Of a stretch of 64,000 nucleotides of DNA, positions 32,595 through 44,888 are shown one piece after another. Numbering within the stretch: the stretch's first letter is position 1; every line of letters starts with the position of its first letter. Both the position numbers and the translations under genes were made by a program. Source of the DNA: Stomoxys calcitrans (Eukaryota > Arthropoda > Insecta > Diptera > Muscidae). The stretch lies in NCBI RefSeq assembly GCF_963082655.1, contig NC_081553.1, forward strand, positions 47,489,527 to 47,553,526, in the 5' to 3' direction. The notes under the pieces were generated by a model. That model had not been told where the DNA came from and made no database searches. It saw only the letters and a program-made list of their open reading frames with translations.

Positions 32595-33790
32595 TAACTT
32601 CCACCTACCCAAGTGCCGGTATCTGGTAGACGCAAAAGCCGGGCAATGACAAAGTAAATGCTCCATTAGAAATGCTCTTCTCATTTCCCCCCATGTTTCA
32701 CACATGATATCATTTGCCCCACCGATTCATATGTGTCCCTGTACCAAAATCTATATTGACCTCCTTTTTACTTCCTTTCAGTAATAGCTTCGTCTTCTCA
32801 CTATTCGGATCACCCCATAGGATTTTCGCCGTTCTACGGGCGTTTGTCACCTACTCCCTTAACTCGGACTGTGTTCACCCAAAAGGCTTCGGGTTAACCA
32901 AGTTTATTGACGGCAATCCTCTGGCCTTCCCCGCCAAATCATCTGCCCTTTCATTCTCCCTTATTCGGTTATGGCCCGGCACCCAAACGATGTGGATTTT
33001 GCCATCCTCAGAGAAGCCGTTAATCTCCTCCTTACACTCCAAAACTGTTTGTGACTTTACCGTCCTGGTTTTTATTGCCCTTATGGCATTTTGACTGTCC
33101 GTAAAGATGTTCACACTCGACGTCCTCGCGAAAGCACCACACCACTTCACACATTCCGTGATAGCCCGGATCTCCGCCTGCAGGACCGTATTATGGTCAG
33201 GCAGTCTAAAACAGATCTCAGTGCCTGGGTTCTCAATGTATACCCCCAGGCCCACTCTGTCCTCTAGCTTTGATCCATCCGTGTAACATGATCTCCCAGA
33301 TGGCAATACTAGGGTTCCGTCAATCCCACAGTGTGCCGTTGGCAGCAGTCGACCTCAGGCGGTCTTAAACAAATCTCAGTCCCTGGAATCTCAATGTATT
33401 CCCCCAGACCAACTCTGTCCTCTAGCTTTGATCCATCCGTGTAACATGATCTTCCAGATGGCATCACTGGGGATCCGTCAATGCAAGACTGGCAGCAGTG
33501 CCTCGCACTCGACTTCAAATTTCATCTCAGGTATCCGATCGGAAACCTCTTCCCTTCCTTCCAGGTTTCTTGTCGTCGCCTCGATTATACCGCGATGGTA
33601 TGAGCTGCTCCCATCCTCAATCCATTCCGCAGTGGCTGTGCTTCACACTTAATCTGTATGTCAATGGGTCGGATATCTAGAATAGTCTCCAGTGCCCTAG
33701 CGGGCATGGTCCTCATCGCTCCGCCTATTCCAACACAACATGTTCTCTGAACCTGTTGTATGGTCCTTATGTTGCACTTTTTCTCCATAT
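32595..33790 (-). pseudogene. LINE remnant with RNase H domain
   Basis: Read from 33790 downward, the remnant has a post-RT region (CNIRTIQQVQRTCCVG, AMRTMPARALETILDIRPID), then an RNase H domain (CYTDGSKLEDRVGLGVYIE, LQAEIRAITECVKW, NIFTDSQNAIRAI, HIVWVPGHNRIRENERAD) and a C-terminal HLLCHCPAFASTRYRHLG knuckle. The three RNase H acidic residues (TDG, AE, TDS) are visible. Such RNase H domains occur in I, LOA and some R1-group LINEs. Its upstream part is gone beyond the MITE at 33796. A duplication of about 135 bp lies inside (33175-33310 and 33345-33480). Confidence 0.85.
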
Positions 33791-33795
33791 AAATA

Positions 33796-34032
33796 TTGAT
33801 TTGCCCAAAAAGTAATTGCGTATTTTTCATATAGTCGGCGTTGACAAATTTTTTCACAGCTTGTGACTCTGTAATTGCATTCTTTCTTCTGTCAGTTATC
33901 AGCTGTTACTTTTAGCTTGCTCTAGAAAAAAAGTGTAAAAAAAGTATATTTGATTAGAGTTCAATCTAAGTTTTATTAAAAAAGCATTTACTTTCTTTTA
34001 AAAAATCCGCAATTACTTTTTGGGCAACCCAA
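33796..34032 (+). mobile_element. mariner MITE, copy 4
   Basis: The left end TTGATTTGCCC carries changes; the right end is GGGCAACCCAA. TA flanks both sides. It adjoins the broken LINE remnant. Confidence 0.88.
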
Positions 34033-35240
34033 TACATATCCCAATTAAGAATCAAGACCCGAAAAAGCGAATTTTTCAACTAATTTCACTGCAATAAAAG
34101 AAGGCTGAAGAGACATACACATATATTCCTTATACTGTCCAGATTCAATTTTATTTGGATAGAGCTACCTTATAGACCGATCTCCAGATGTTAAAGACCC
34201 AAATTAATGGGTTTTTCCTAGCTTTCCCTTATACAAAATAATTTGGTACCACACCAAAGCCCCAATTTCTCATCCCCACAATGGTGAAACGAAGAAGCCT
34301 CAAAAACGGCATTAACCACAGAAGCTGAACACAACCAATTATATCAAATATTTACGAAATATCATAGAGTCTGATGAGTATGATAATGGCGATGGTGTAG
34401 GTGTTATACTTGGCATTGGTATGGGTATGGGTATGGGTAGTTGGTGTTGGTTGGTCGGCACCTTTGTGAATTTCACGTATCTGCTCATGACACAGGATGT
34501 CATTCATAATTTCAATATGAAACCGGAACAATGTTTTGCGTGTTAGAATCTCTGTCTCGCCCATCTCTTTCGCTCTCCCTCACTCTCTAAGCAGTAACTC
34601 TGCAGAGGTTATAGGTTTTAAATTACCATAATTTTGCTTGGTTTAATTAAAATGTGAGTTTATGCTCATATTTTGTATTTGTAGCATAAATAACTTCCCA
34701 AACACATATTTTTTGTCCGCTTGGATGTGAAATACTATTCCAACTCCCACCAAAACAAATTATGGAAGCACAATAATTGGTATCCATGAATTAACAGCCC
34801 TTGAGTTTTGAATATACCCATAGTTCATAGGGTAGTGCAGCCATCAGCAGCCATTGGAGTACTCTTGGCATCAACAGCCGTTGCACATTTGTAAATTTGA
34901 AATTTTCAAGCACTTTATGTGTGGCTGTGTGTCTGTGTATGCATTTGATGCCATCAATATGTGTCTATGTGAGGCACTCTCATGCATCCACTTCAGGTTT
35001 AGAACAAAGCAATCTGAGAGCATGAACTCATTAATTTAAACGAGATTTGACACATCACAGCTCTGATAAAAACTTCAATTTATATTCGCGAACGTGAATG
35101 TAAAACAAAAAGGGAATTTGGTTTGTTAGGCTTTTTTCTAGCAAATGGTTTAAAAAACAAAATACCTTGAGGCATAGAGAAAAAAAATGACAATACACTG
35201 TAAATTTTAAGGGGCCTTGAAGTAAGAAGCGTATATATAA
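34033..35240. other. AT-rich sequence with a GGTATG minisatellite
   Basis: A GGTATG repeat of about 3.5 copies lies at 34419-34439. No gene is recognised. Confidence 0.55.
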
Positions 35241-37013
35241 CAAGTAAAAGCGTGCTAAGTTCGGCCGGGCCGAATCTTATATACCCGCCACCATGGATCG
35301 CATTTGTCGAGTTCTTTTCCGGGCATCTCTTCTTTGGGAAAAAAGGATATAAGAAAAGATTTCCTCTGCTATGAGAGCGATATCAAGATATCGTCCGGTT
35401 TGGACCACAATTAAATTATATGTTGGAGGCTTGTGTTAAAATGTCAGGCAATTCGAATAAGAATTGCGCCCTTTGGGGGCTCAAGAAGTAAAATAGAGAG
35501 ATCGATTTATATGGGAGCTGTATCAGGCTATAGACCGATTCAGACCATAATGAACGCGTATGTTGATGGTGATGAGAGAATCCGTCGTACAAAATTTCAG
35601 GCAAATCGGATAATAATTGCGACCTCTAGAGGCTCAAGAAGTCAAGATCCCAGATCGATTTATGTGACAGCTATATCAGGTTATGAACCGATTTGAACCA
35701 TACTTGGCACAGTTGTTGGATATCATAACAAAACACGTCGTGCAAAATTCATTCAAATCGGATAAGTATTGCGCCCTCTAGAGGCTCAATCAGTCAAGAC
35801 CCAAGATCGGTTTATATGACAGCTATATCAGGTTATAGACCGATTTGAACCATTCTTGGCATAGTTGATGGATATCATGACAAAATACGTCGTGCGAAAT
35901 TTTATTCCAATCGGATAAGAATTGCGCACTCTAGAGGCTCCAGAAGTCAAGACCCAAGATCGGTTTATATGGCAGCTATATCAGGTTATGGACCGATTTA
36001 AACCATACTTAGCACAGTTGTTAGATATTATAACAAAACACGTCGTGCAAAATTCATTCCAATCGGACAAGAATTGCGCCAAGAAGTCAAGACCCAAGAT
36101 CGGTTTATATGGCATCTATATCAGGTTATGGACCGATTTGAACCATACTTGGCACAGTTGTTGGTTATCATAACAAAACACGTAGTGCCAAAATTCATTC
36201 AAATCGGATAAGAATTGCGCCCTCTAGAGGCTCAAGAAGTCAAGACCTAAGATCGGTTTATATGACAGCTATATCAGGTTATAGACCGATTTGAACCATT
36301 CTTGGCATAGTTGTTGGATATCATGACAAAACACGTCGTGAGAAATTTCATTCCAATCGGATAAGAATTGCGCACTCTAGAGGCTCTAGAAGTCAAGACC
36401 CAAGATCGGTTTATATGGCAGCTATATCAGGTTATGGACCCGATTTGAACCATACTTAGCACAGTTGTTAGATATTATAACAAAACACGTCGTGCAAAAT
36501 TTCATTCCAATCGGATAAGAATTGCGCCCTCTAGAGGCTCAAGAAGTCAAGACCCAAGATCGGTTTATATGGCAGCTATATCAGGTTATAGACCGATTTG
36601 AACCATACTTGGCACAGTTGTTGGTTATCATAACAAAACACGTAGTGCCAAAATTCATTCAAATCGGATAAGATTTGCGCCCTCTAGAGGCTCAAGATGT
36701 CAAGACCCAAGATCGGTTTATATGACAGCTATATCAAAACATGGACTGATATGGCCCATTACAATACCAACCGACCTACACTAATAAGAAGTATTTGTGC
36801 AAAATTTGAAGTGGCTAGCTTTACTCCTTCGGAAGTTAGCGAGCTTTCGACAGACAGACGGACGGACAGACGGACGGACATGGCTAGATCGACATAAAAT
36901 GTCACGACGATCAAGAATATATATACTTTATGGGGTCTCAGACGAATATTCGAGTAGTTACAAACAGAATGACAAAATTAGTATACCCCCCATCTTATGG
37001 TGGAGGGTATAAA
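35241..37013 (+). mobile_element. Full-length HINE-like element with an expanded array
   Basis: All landmarks are present: CAAGTAAAAGCGTGCTAAG, ATATACCCGCCACCATGG, the leader with AGAAAAGATTTCCTCTGC, about eight units, the block ACCGACCTACACTAATAAGA, a GACG microsatellite at about 36856-36880, GATCAAGAATATATATACTT and GGTGGAGGGTATAAAAA. GATCGG of successive units lies at 36098, 36251, 36404, 36558 and 36711, intervals of 153-154; the first units are shorter or longer through deletions. The closest match to a family consensus in the window. Confidence 0.85.
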
Positions 37014-37017
37014 AATC

Positions 37018-37850
37018 ATTTGTGTTTGTTTGTTTGTTCCGTAGACTCAAAACGGCTGAAGCGATTACCTTCAAATTTTCACAGATTGTGTAGGTTGGTC
37101 TGGAAGAAAACATAGGCTATATAATTTTTTGATACCGGGTGGGGGGCGGACCCTCCCGCTTATTCCGAAAGTACTACCAAAAAAAAGTCGCCCGATCGGG
37201 AAAAAAGTGGGACTCAATTAAAGGTATACTGAGTAGAGTATGAATGACACTATAGGATTCAAATTAAAGCCATTCGGGAGTAAACTACGAATATGGAGGG
37301 GGAATAGTCTTATAATTTGTTTTATATCGGAAGGGGGCGTACCCTCCCCCGTTATACCAAAAAATCCAAAATCAAAAGACCGAGAAAGACTATATGGGTA
37401 TCAAATGAAAGGTGTTGAAGAGTAGAATACGAATGTGGCATTAAAATTGGTTCCAAGTACCCTGAAAATCGCCCTAACACCAAAACTCCTTGAAGCAGAC
37501 AAATTAAACATTCCTATCAATATAAGGCTCTAATGAAAGGTATTCTGGGGTAGATTACGAATAGGGCAAAAAAATAAAGTCCATGAAATGGAACGTGTCT
37601 CCACCCCAAAAACCCTCTAAATCGGCATATTAACCGATCATGTCTATATGGCACTCAAATGAAAGCAATTTGGGAGTGGATTAGGAATATGACATTAAAT
37701 TTTTTGTCAAGGGTATTTAGGTGGCGCTTAACCTCCTTAGAACATAAGGGTCAAAGCATATCAGTATGGGGTTCAAATGAAAAGTTTTTGGGAGTAAAGA
37801 ACGAATTTGGTACCTATTTTTAGGACAATGTGGGGTAGTACTAGCGCCAG
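37018..37850 (+). mobile_element. Helitron-like element, 5' part
   Basis: TTTGTGTTTGTTTGTTTGTT and CCGTAGACTCAAAACGGCTG mark the 5' block, then TTTGATACCGGGTGGGGGG and worn units follow. The 3' end is missing. Confidence 0.6.
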
Positions 37851-38295
37851 CTTTATCGTCAGATGGGTCTATACGACAGCTATATCTAAATATAGTCTGA
37901 TCTAAACCATATTCCAGTCAGATGTCGGGAGGCTTAAGACAACTCACTGTTTCAAATTCCAGCGAAATCGGATAACAAATTCAGCTTTAATGGGCATTAG
38001 ACCCTTTATCGGCAGATCGGTCTATATGGCAGCTATATCTAAATATAGTCCCATCTGAACCATATTTAGGTCAGATGTCCGGAGGCCTAGAACTACTCAC
38101 TGTTTAAACTTTCAGCGCAATCGGATAAAAAATAAAGCTTTTATGGGCTTCAGACCCTTTATTGGCAGATCGGTCTATATTGCAGGTATTTTTAAATACG
38201 ATTCGATTTGGCCCGTTCAAGAACTTAACCTGCGTACATCAAAAAGACGTATGTGTGCCATATTTCTGCTCAATATCTCCATTTTTATAGGCTAT
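37851..38295 (+). mobile_element. HINE-like internal units, orphan
   Basis: Nearly three units of the subfamily with TTATCGGCAGATCGGTCTAT and CTGTTTAAACTTTCAGCG stand between two Helitron-like pieces without either terminus. Confidence 0.65.
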
Positions 38296-39575
38296 AGCCG
38301 AACCGGGCCCGCTCCGCTACGCCTTCTTTTACTTTATATGGAACAAAATTTTCCTTGGAATATTTATTTTTGACATTGAAAGAGCTTTTAGTGAAATACC
38401 ATGCTACGAAAATAGTATATCGCTTGACTAACAGTTTAGCGATAAAAGTGCCTTTATCAGAATCCCATATGATATTTATTGGTCTACGAATTTATGTTCG
38501 AATGTAAGGTGTAATCCATTCTTAAAATATTTCATTTCAGCCCGATATTCTCATGCATCATTTAGGGGTGTTTTCGGGGGAAAGGATGTCCCCCATATAC
38601 TTGGCCCGAAAAAATATCAGCATCGTGCTCTTCTCTCAAATACCATTTATTTAAATCCCATATTGTCATTGGTTTTGAGGGGTGTTTACAGGATGAGGCG
38701 TCTCTCAAACACATGGTCCCAAAATTGGTTATCAAATTCGTTTTCTAATCTCAAATACCTTTCATTTGAGCCACATATTGGCATGGTCGAAAAATTTTTA
38801 GCCTTCGGGAGTTGTTTTTGGGTAAGGAGTGATGCCTTAAATCCTTGGTCCCACATCTGGATATCAAACTCGTATTCTACTCCCAAATACCTTTATTTGA
38901 TGGTCACTAAAAAATTGCTGTTTGTGGGGTATTTTGGAAAGGGGTAGACCTTCAGAAAATTGGTCCCGAAAGTGGGTATCAATTCTTGCTCTACCCCCAA
39001 TACCTTTCATTTAAACTCCACATGGACATGGTCGGTAAATATGGCCGATTTAGGGGTGTTTTGGGGATTGGGGTGGTCCCCCAAACACTAAGCCCGCAAA
39101 ATATATCAGCAACGTGCTCTATTCTCATATATCTACATATCATTTATTTGAACCCCATATTGCCATTGCCCTCAAAATTGGATACCAAATTCGTTTTTTA
39201 ATCTCATTTAAACTCCTTATTGCAAAAGTCAGCAAATATGTCTGGTTTGGGGTATTGGCCCCAAAATGAATGAATATTTAGCTCCACTCTCTTTAAGACC
39301 CAAATTGTCTTGGTGAGCAAATACGTCCCATTTGAGGGTTGTTATGGTGGTGGGACTTCCCCTAGACAGTTGGTCGCGAATGTTCATATCTGATTCATGG
39401 TCTACTCCTAAATATCCCTCATTTGAGCTCCATTTTTATATAGCCGGCAAACATGACCGGTTTGGAGGGTGTTTTGGGGGATGGGGCGGCCACTTAGTGA
39501 CTTGGCTTTGAAAATATATATCTGATTAGTGTTCTACTCTAAAATACCTCTACCTCAAACACAAATTGATTTTTA
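38296..39575 (-). mobile_element. Helitron-like element, reverse orientation
   Basis: From 38296 the reverse 3' end reads GGGCCCGCTCCGCTACGCC and TTCTTTTACTTTATATGGAA, then AGTATATCGCTTGACTAAC, then units such as CTTTCATTTGAGCCACATAT to about 39575. The block order is the mirror of 2890-4307. Confidence 0.65.
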
Positions 39576-39765
39576 TATATAAGATAAGATTGAGTGATTA
39601 CAACAGACGAACGGAAAGACACACGGACATCGTTAAATCGTCTTAGAATCAAACGATGATCCGAAATATATATACTTTGTAGAGGTCGAAAATTTATATT
39701 TCGTTATGTTGCAAGCGGAATGACTAAATGAATAAACCGCCTTTCCCATGGTGGAGGGTATAATA
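39576..39765 (+). mobile_element. HINE-like 3' end
   Basis: GAGTGATTACAACAGACGAA, CATCGTTAAATCGTCTTAGA, GATCCGAAATATATATACTT and CATGGTGGAGGGTATAATAA are the 3' blocks of the subfamily represented by 42547-43936. Confidence 0.75.
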
Positions 39766-39767
39766 AG

Positions 39768-40909
39768 AATATTTTATCATACCCTACCCCCTTGGGTTAA
39801 GGATATACTAATCTAGTCATTTCGTTTGTAACACCTTAAAATATTGATCTAGGACCCCCCAAAGTATATATATTCTTCATCGACTCGACATTCTGAGTCG
39901 ATCTCGCCAAGTCGAACGCATAAAGCCGCTTGAAAATTTGCTCAAATACTTCTATTGATGTTGGTCCTTGGGGATTGCAAATGGGCCATATCGGTTCAGA
40001 TTTAGTTATAGCTCCCATATAAACCCATCTCCCGATTTGACTTCTTCAGCCCTTGGTAACCACAATTTTCGTCTAATTTGGCTGAAAATTTGTACAAAGT
40101 GTTCAGTTATGACATCAACCATCCGTGCCAAGTATGGTCCTAATCGCTCTATAACCTGATATTGCAAATTAGCCCATGAACATTTCGTTAAGGAACTGGG
40201 GCAAACTTCTCACAAATCAATGAGTGCTGTCCGATTCAATTTCAAGCTCAATGATAAGGGACCTGCTTTTAATAGCCGATTTCGAAAGGCGTGCCGCAGA
40301 GCGACACCTCTTTGGGGAGAAGTTTTTACATGGCAAAGTACTCCACATATGTCGCCAGCATTAAGAGGGGATAACCACCGCTGAAAAATGTTCAGATGTT
40401 CCTGCCAGGATTCGAATGCAAGCGTTCAGCTTCAAAGGTGGACATTCTAACCTTTGCTGCTCGATTTGACTTCTTGAGCCCTTACAAGTCGCAATTGTTT
40501 TCCGATTTGGCTGAAATTTTGCATGTAGTGTTCCGTTATGACATGCAATAACTGTGTTTAGTATGGCCCGAATCGGTATATAACCTGATATAGCTTCCAT
40601 ACAAAGCGATCTACCGATTTGACTTCTTGAGTTCTTACAAGCCGCAAATTTCGTCCGATTTGGCCAAAATTTGGCAGGCAGTATTCTGTTGCGACTTCCA
40701 ACAACTGTACCAAATACAGTAGAAATCAGTCTATAACCTGATATAGCTCCCATGTAAACCGATCTTTTGATCGTCTTTGTTCGGTTTCTAGAAGTTTAAA
40801 TTTTTGCTGATTTGACAGCAATTTTTTTTTTTTGTATAAATTTTTAGCAGAATCCATGGTGATGGGTTCCCAAGATTCGGCCCGGCAGAACTTAGCACGC
40901 TTTTATTTG
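39768..40909 (-). mobile_element. HINE-like element with SINE insertion
   Basis: It opens with ATACCCTACCCCCTTGGG and ATATACTAATCTAGTC and closes with AAGATTCGGCCCGGCAGAAC and TTAGCACGCTTTTATTTG. Its tail lies against the tail of the preceding plus-strand copy. Confidence 0.75.
40165..40463 (-). mobile_element. tRNA-derived SINE, near full length
   Basis: The 3' end (GCAAATTAGCCCATGAAC) comes first; body words TTAATAGCCGATTTCG and GCGACACCTCTTTGGGG follow; the head ends with a B box complement GGATTCGAATGC at about 40406-40418 and GACATTCTAACCTTTGCTGC. Confidence 0.82.
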
Positions 40910-41919
40910 TTTTGTTATATCCTCCACCGTTTATATACTAATTTCGTCATTCTAATTTTACTCCTCGAAATATTCATCTAAGACCTTGTAAGGTATATAT
41001 ATTCTTGATCGTCATGACATTTTATGTCGATCTCCATCCGTCTGTCCGTCCATCCGTCTGTCTGTCGAAAGCACGCTAACTTTCGAAGGAGTAAAGCTAA
41101 TCGCTTGAAATTTGGCACAAATACCTTTTATTAGTGAAGGTTGGATGGGATTGTAAATGGGTCATATCGGTCTTTGTTTTGATATATTAGCTGCTATATA
41201 AACCGATCTTGGATCTTGACTTCTTGAGGCACTATAGGGCGCAATTCTTATCCGATTGTATTGAAATTTTGCACGACGTGTTTTGCTATGATATCCAACA
41301 ACTGTGCCAAGTATGGTTTAAATCGGTCTATAACCTGATGTAGCTGCCATATAAACCGATCTGGGATCTTGACTTCTTGAGCCTCTAGAGGTCGCAATTA
41401 CTATCCGATTTGGCTGAAATTTTGCATGACGTATTTTATTCTTACTTTCAACAACTGTGTCAAATAATGTTCAAATCGGTTCATAACCTGATATAGCTGC
41501 CATATAAACCGATCTTGGATCTTGACTTCTTGAGCTTCTAGAGGTCGCAATTATTATCCGTATGCCTGAAATTTTGTACGACGTATGCTCTCATGACCAT
41601 CAACATACGTGTTTATTATGGGCTGAATCGGTCTATAGCCCGATACTGCTCCCATATAAATCGATCTCTCTATTTTACTTCTTGAGCCCCCAAAGGGCGC
41701 AATTCTTATTCGAATTGGTTGACATTTTACACAGGTCTCCAACATATAATTGTGGTCCAAACCGGACCATATCTTGATATCGCTTTAATAGCAGAGCAAA
41801 TCTTTACTTATATCCTTTTTTGCCTAAGAAGAGATGCCGGGAAAAGAACTCGACAAATGCGATCCATGGTGGAGGGTATATAAGATTCGGCCCGGCCGAA
41901 CTTAGCGCGCTTTTACTTG
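40910..41919 (-). mobile_element. HINE-like element, complete, reverse orientation
   Basis: It runs from TTATATCCTCCACCGTTTAT through ATATATTCTTGATCGTCATG, a GTCC microsatellite at 41036-41065, about four reverse units, the leader and GAACTTAGCGCGCTTTTACTTG. It directly follows the preceding element in the same orientation, giving a head-to-tail pair. Confidence 0.82.
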
Positions 41920-42546
41920 TTTTATTTTATTTCTATCCCGTTCACAGATCTTTTTAGTATTTAATAATAATTCTCAGTGTACCGGGCCTTTCATTTGTTT
42001 GTGATGTTATGGCCGCTTGCGCTGTGGCTACTACACAATTTGCTGGGCCAATTAAATCGGAGTTCCATCACGAACATAAATTTCCATATGAAAATGTTCT
42101 GTGACGCAAATAAAAAACAAAAGACAGAGTTCTGATGAAAATTGTGTTAGATTTTCATTCTATTCTTTTAATTCCTAGTCAATTTTAGAAACATGAATTC
42201 AAAGAGAATTAATTTATTTTCATATTCCCATAAAAATAGTTTGTATTTTTTACAACAAATAATTTTTTTGTGTATATATATTTTGTTATTATAGAAAAAA
42301 GTAAAAAATTTGCAGGAATATGCAATCCTGAAGTTCAAAAATAATTTTTTTCGATATAAAATGACCGCACAGTTTGTTTGTAAGGGGTTTTTGATAGCCT
42401 ATTGCCCGTGGCAGTTCCTAGAGCAGCATTCTGGCAGGGCTGAATCTTTATTCACTGCATGTTACACAGTACGAGTACAGGTACACGTACGAGTTTATCA
42501 CTAATCAGCCAATTGCTTTGTATGTGGTCAACAAGGTGTCTTAAAA
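41920..42546. other. AT-rich sequence without recognised gene
   Basis: No family resemblance found. TACACAGTACGAGTACAGG and ACACGTACGAGTTTATC at 42463-42500 contain repeated GTACGAG words only. Confidence 0.5.
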
Positions 42547-43936
42547 CAAGTAAAAAGGCATTAAATTCAGCCGGGCCGAATTTTGGATACCCACCACCTT
42601 GGGTGTATGTATTAAAACCCCATTTCGTCATAATCCGGTGAAAATTGAATAAATTAAGCACCCAAATTCGACGCGGACATTGAGTGCCCTAATATATATA
42701 TCACTATTCAATTTTGTAGAACAAAATATTGGTCTTTATGGCAGATATATCCAATTATAAACCGATCTGAACCATATTAAGGTCGGATATCGTAAGGCCC
42801 AGAAAAACTCACAGTTTCAAATTTCGGGTAAAATTTTCGGTTTCGAAATCGGCTAATACATAAAACTTTTATGAGCTTCAGACCCTTTATCGGCAGATTG
42901 GTCTATATGGAAGTTATATCTAAATATTAACCGATCTAGTCCATATTTAGGTCAGTTGTAGGGAGGCTTAAAATCACCCGCTGTTTTAAATTTCAGCGAA
43001 ATCGGGTAATAAATAAAGCTTTTATGGTCTTCAGACCCATTATCGGGAGATACCATATTTAGGTCAGTTATCGGGAGGCCTTAAACTACTCACTGTTTTA
43101 AATTTTAGCAAAATCGGATTAATAATAAAGTTTTTATGGGTATTAGACCTTTTATCGGCAGATCGGTCTATATGACAGTTATATCTATATATAGTCCGAT
43201 CTAAACCATATTTGGGTCGGATGTTGGGAGGCTTAAAACTGAACACTATTCCAAATTTCAGCCAAATCGGATTAAAAATAAAGCTTTTATGGCCTTCAGA
43301 CCTCATATCGGGAGATCGGTCTATATCGCAGCTATATCTGAATATAGTCCGATCTGAACCATATTTAAGTCAGTTGTCGGGAAGATTTAAACTACCCGCT
43401 GTTTTAAATTTCAGGGAAATCGGGTAATAAATAAAGCTTTTATGGCCTTCAGACCCCCTTATCGGGAGATCGGTCTATATGGTAGCTATATCTAAATATA
43501 GTCCGACCTGTACCATATTTTGGTCAGTTGTCGGGAAGCTTTAACCTACCCACTGTTTCAAATTTCAGCAAAATCGGATGAAAAATAAAGTTTTTATGGT
43601 CATTAGACCCTTTATCGGAAAATCGGTCTATATAGCAGCTATATCCAAATATGGTCCGATTTGGCGCGTTCAAGAACTTAACCAGCGAACATCTAAAAGA
43701 CGTATCTGTGACATATTTCAGCTCAATATCTCAATTTTTTAAGGCTCTAGAGTGATTACAACAGACAGACGGACAGACACACGGAGAGACACACGGACAT
43801 CGTTAAATCGTCTTAGAATTTTACTACGATCCGAAATATATATACTTTGTAGGGTCGGAAATTGATATTTCGATGTGTTGCAAACGGAATGACTAAATGA
43901 ATATACCCCCTATCCTACGGGTGGTGTGTATAAAAA
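42547..43936 (+). mobile_element. HINE-like element, third subfamily
   Basis: It begins CAAGTAAAAAGGCATTAAAT and TTTTGGATACCCACCACC, holds about six units with GTCTATATGG at 42901, 43166, 43319, 43473 and 43626 (153-154 bp apart after one deletion), and ends with the ACAGACAGACGGACAGACAC microsatellite, CATCGTTAAATCGTC and GGTGGTGTGTATAAAAAA. It shares structure but little sequence with the family at 35-37 kb, apart from the core words. Confidence 0.82.
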
Positions 43937-44652
43937 AATGTATTAGTGTGAATCCGAACTAGGTCCCTGGCCCTGAATATCGTGATCGCATCCGTCGAAA
44001 TGCTTTCCATTATGAGGCTCAAACAAAATCGTACTCTAGCACGTTGCTGATATTATTTCAGGGTCCGCCTACTAAACTCCCTTCAACCCGGCCATGCTAA
44101 TAAGGGGATTAAATAATAGGTATTTGATAGTATAAAACGAATTTGATATCTAATTTTGAGACCAAGTGTTTGGGGGTGGTCTCATCGCATAAACTTCCCC
44201 TGAACCAATTGCAATTGGGGATCAAATAAAAGCTATTTGAGAGTAATGCAAGATGCTGATATTTTTTTCGGGGCGAAGTACGTGGGTTGGCCGCCCCACC
44301 CTACATACCCTTCAAACTGCACATCTTTGTGGATAATGGCAAAAAGGGGCTCAAATCTGAAATCGGTTTTATGGCCAAGTGTTTTTTGGGGACGACTCAC
44401 CTCGTAAACTCCCCCTGAACCTCACATATATACCGACTATGGCCATATGTAGCTCAAATTTGGTGTTTGGGAGTAGAGTATGAATCTGATATCCACTTTC
44501 GGGGCAAAGGGTTTGGGACTCCAATTCACCACCAAAACCAAGACAAGGAATTAGATATAACATCCAAACTATAATGGGCGGACCCTCCCCTTACCCTAAT
44601 TTCAAAAACGTCAGATCTCGGAGATTGGGTTGGGCGATTAACGCGAAATGTA

Positions 44653-44888
44653 TTGGGTTGCCCAAAAAGTAATTGCGGATTTTTCATATAGTCGGCGTTG
44701 ACAAATTTTTTCACAGCTTGTGACTCTGTAATTGCATTCTTTCTTCTGTCAGTTATCAGCTGTTACTTTTAGCTTGCTTTAGAAAAAAAGTGTAAAAAAA
44801 GTATATTTGATTAAAGTTCATTCTAAGCTTTATTAAAAATGCATTTACGTTCTTTTAAAAAATCCGCAATTAGTTTTTGGGCAACCAA
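44653..44888 (+). mobile_element. mariner MITE, copy 5
   Basis: The termini are TTGGGTTGCCC and GGGCAACCAA, flanked by TA on both sides. Confidence 0.9.
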
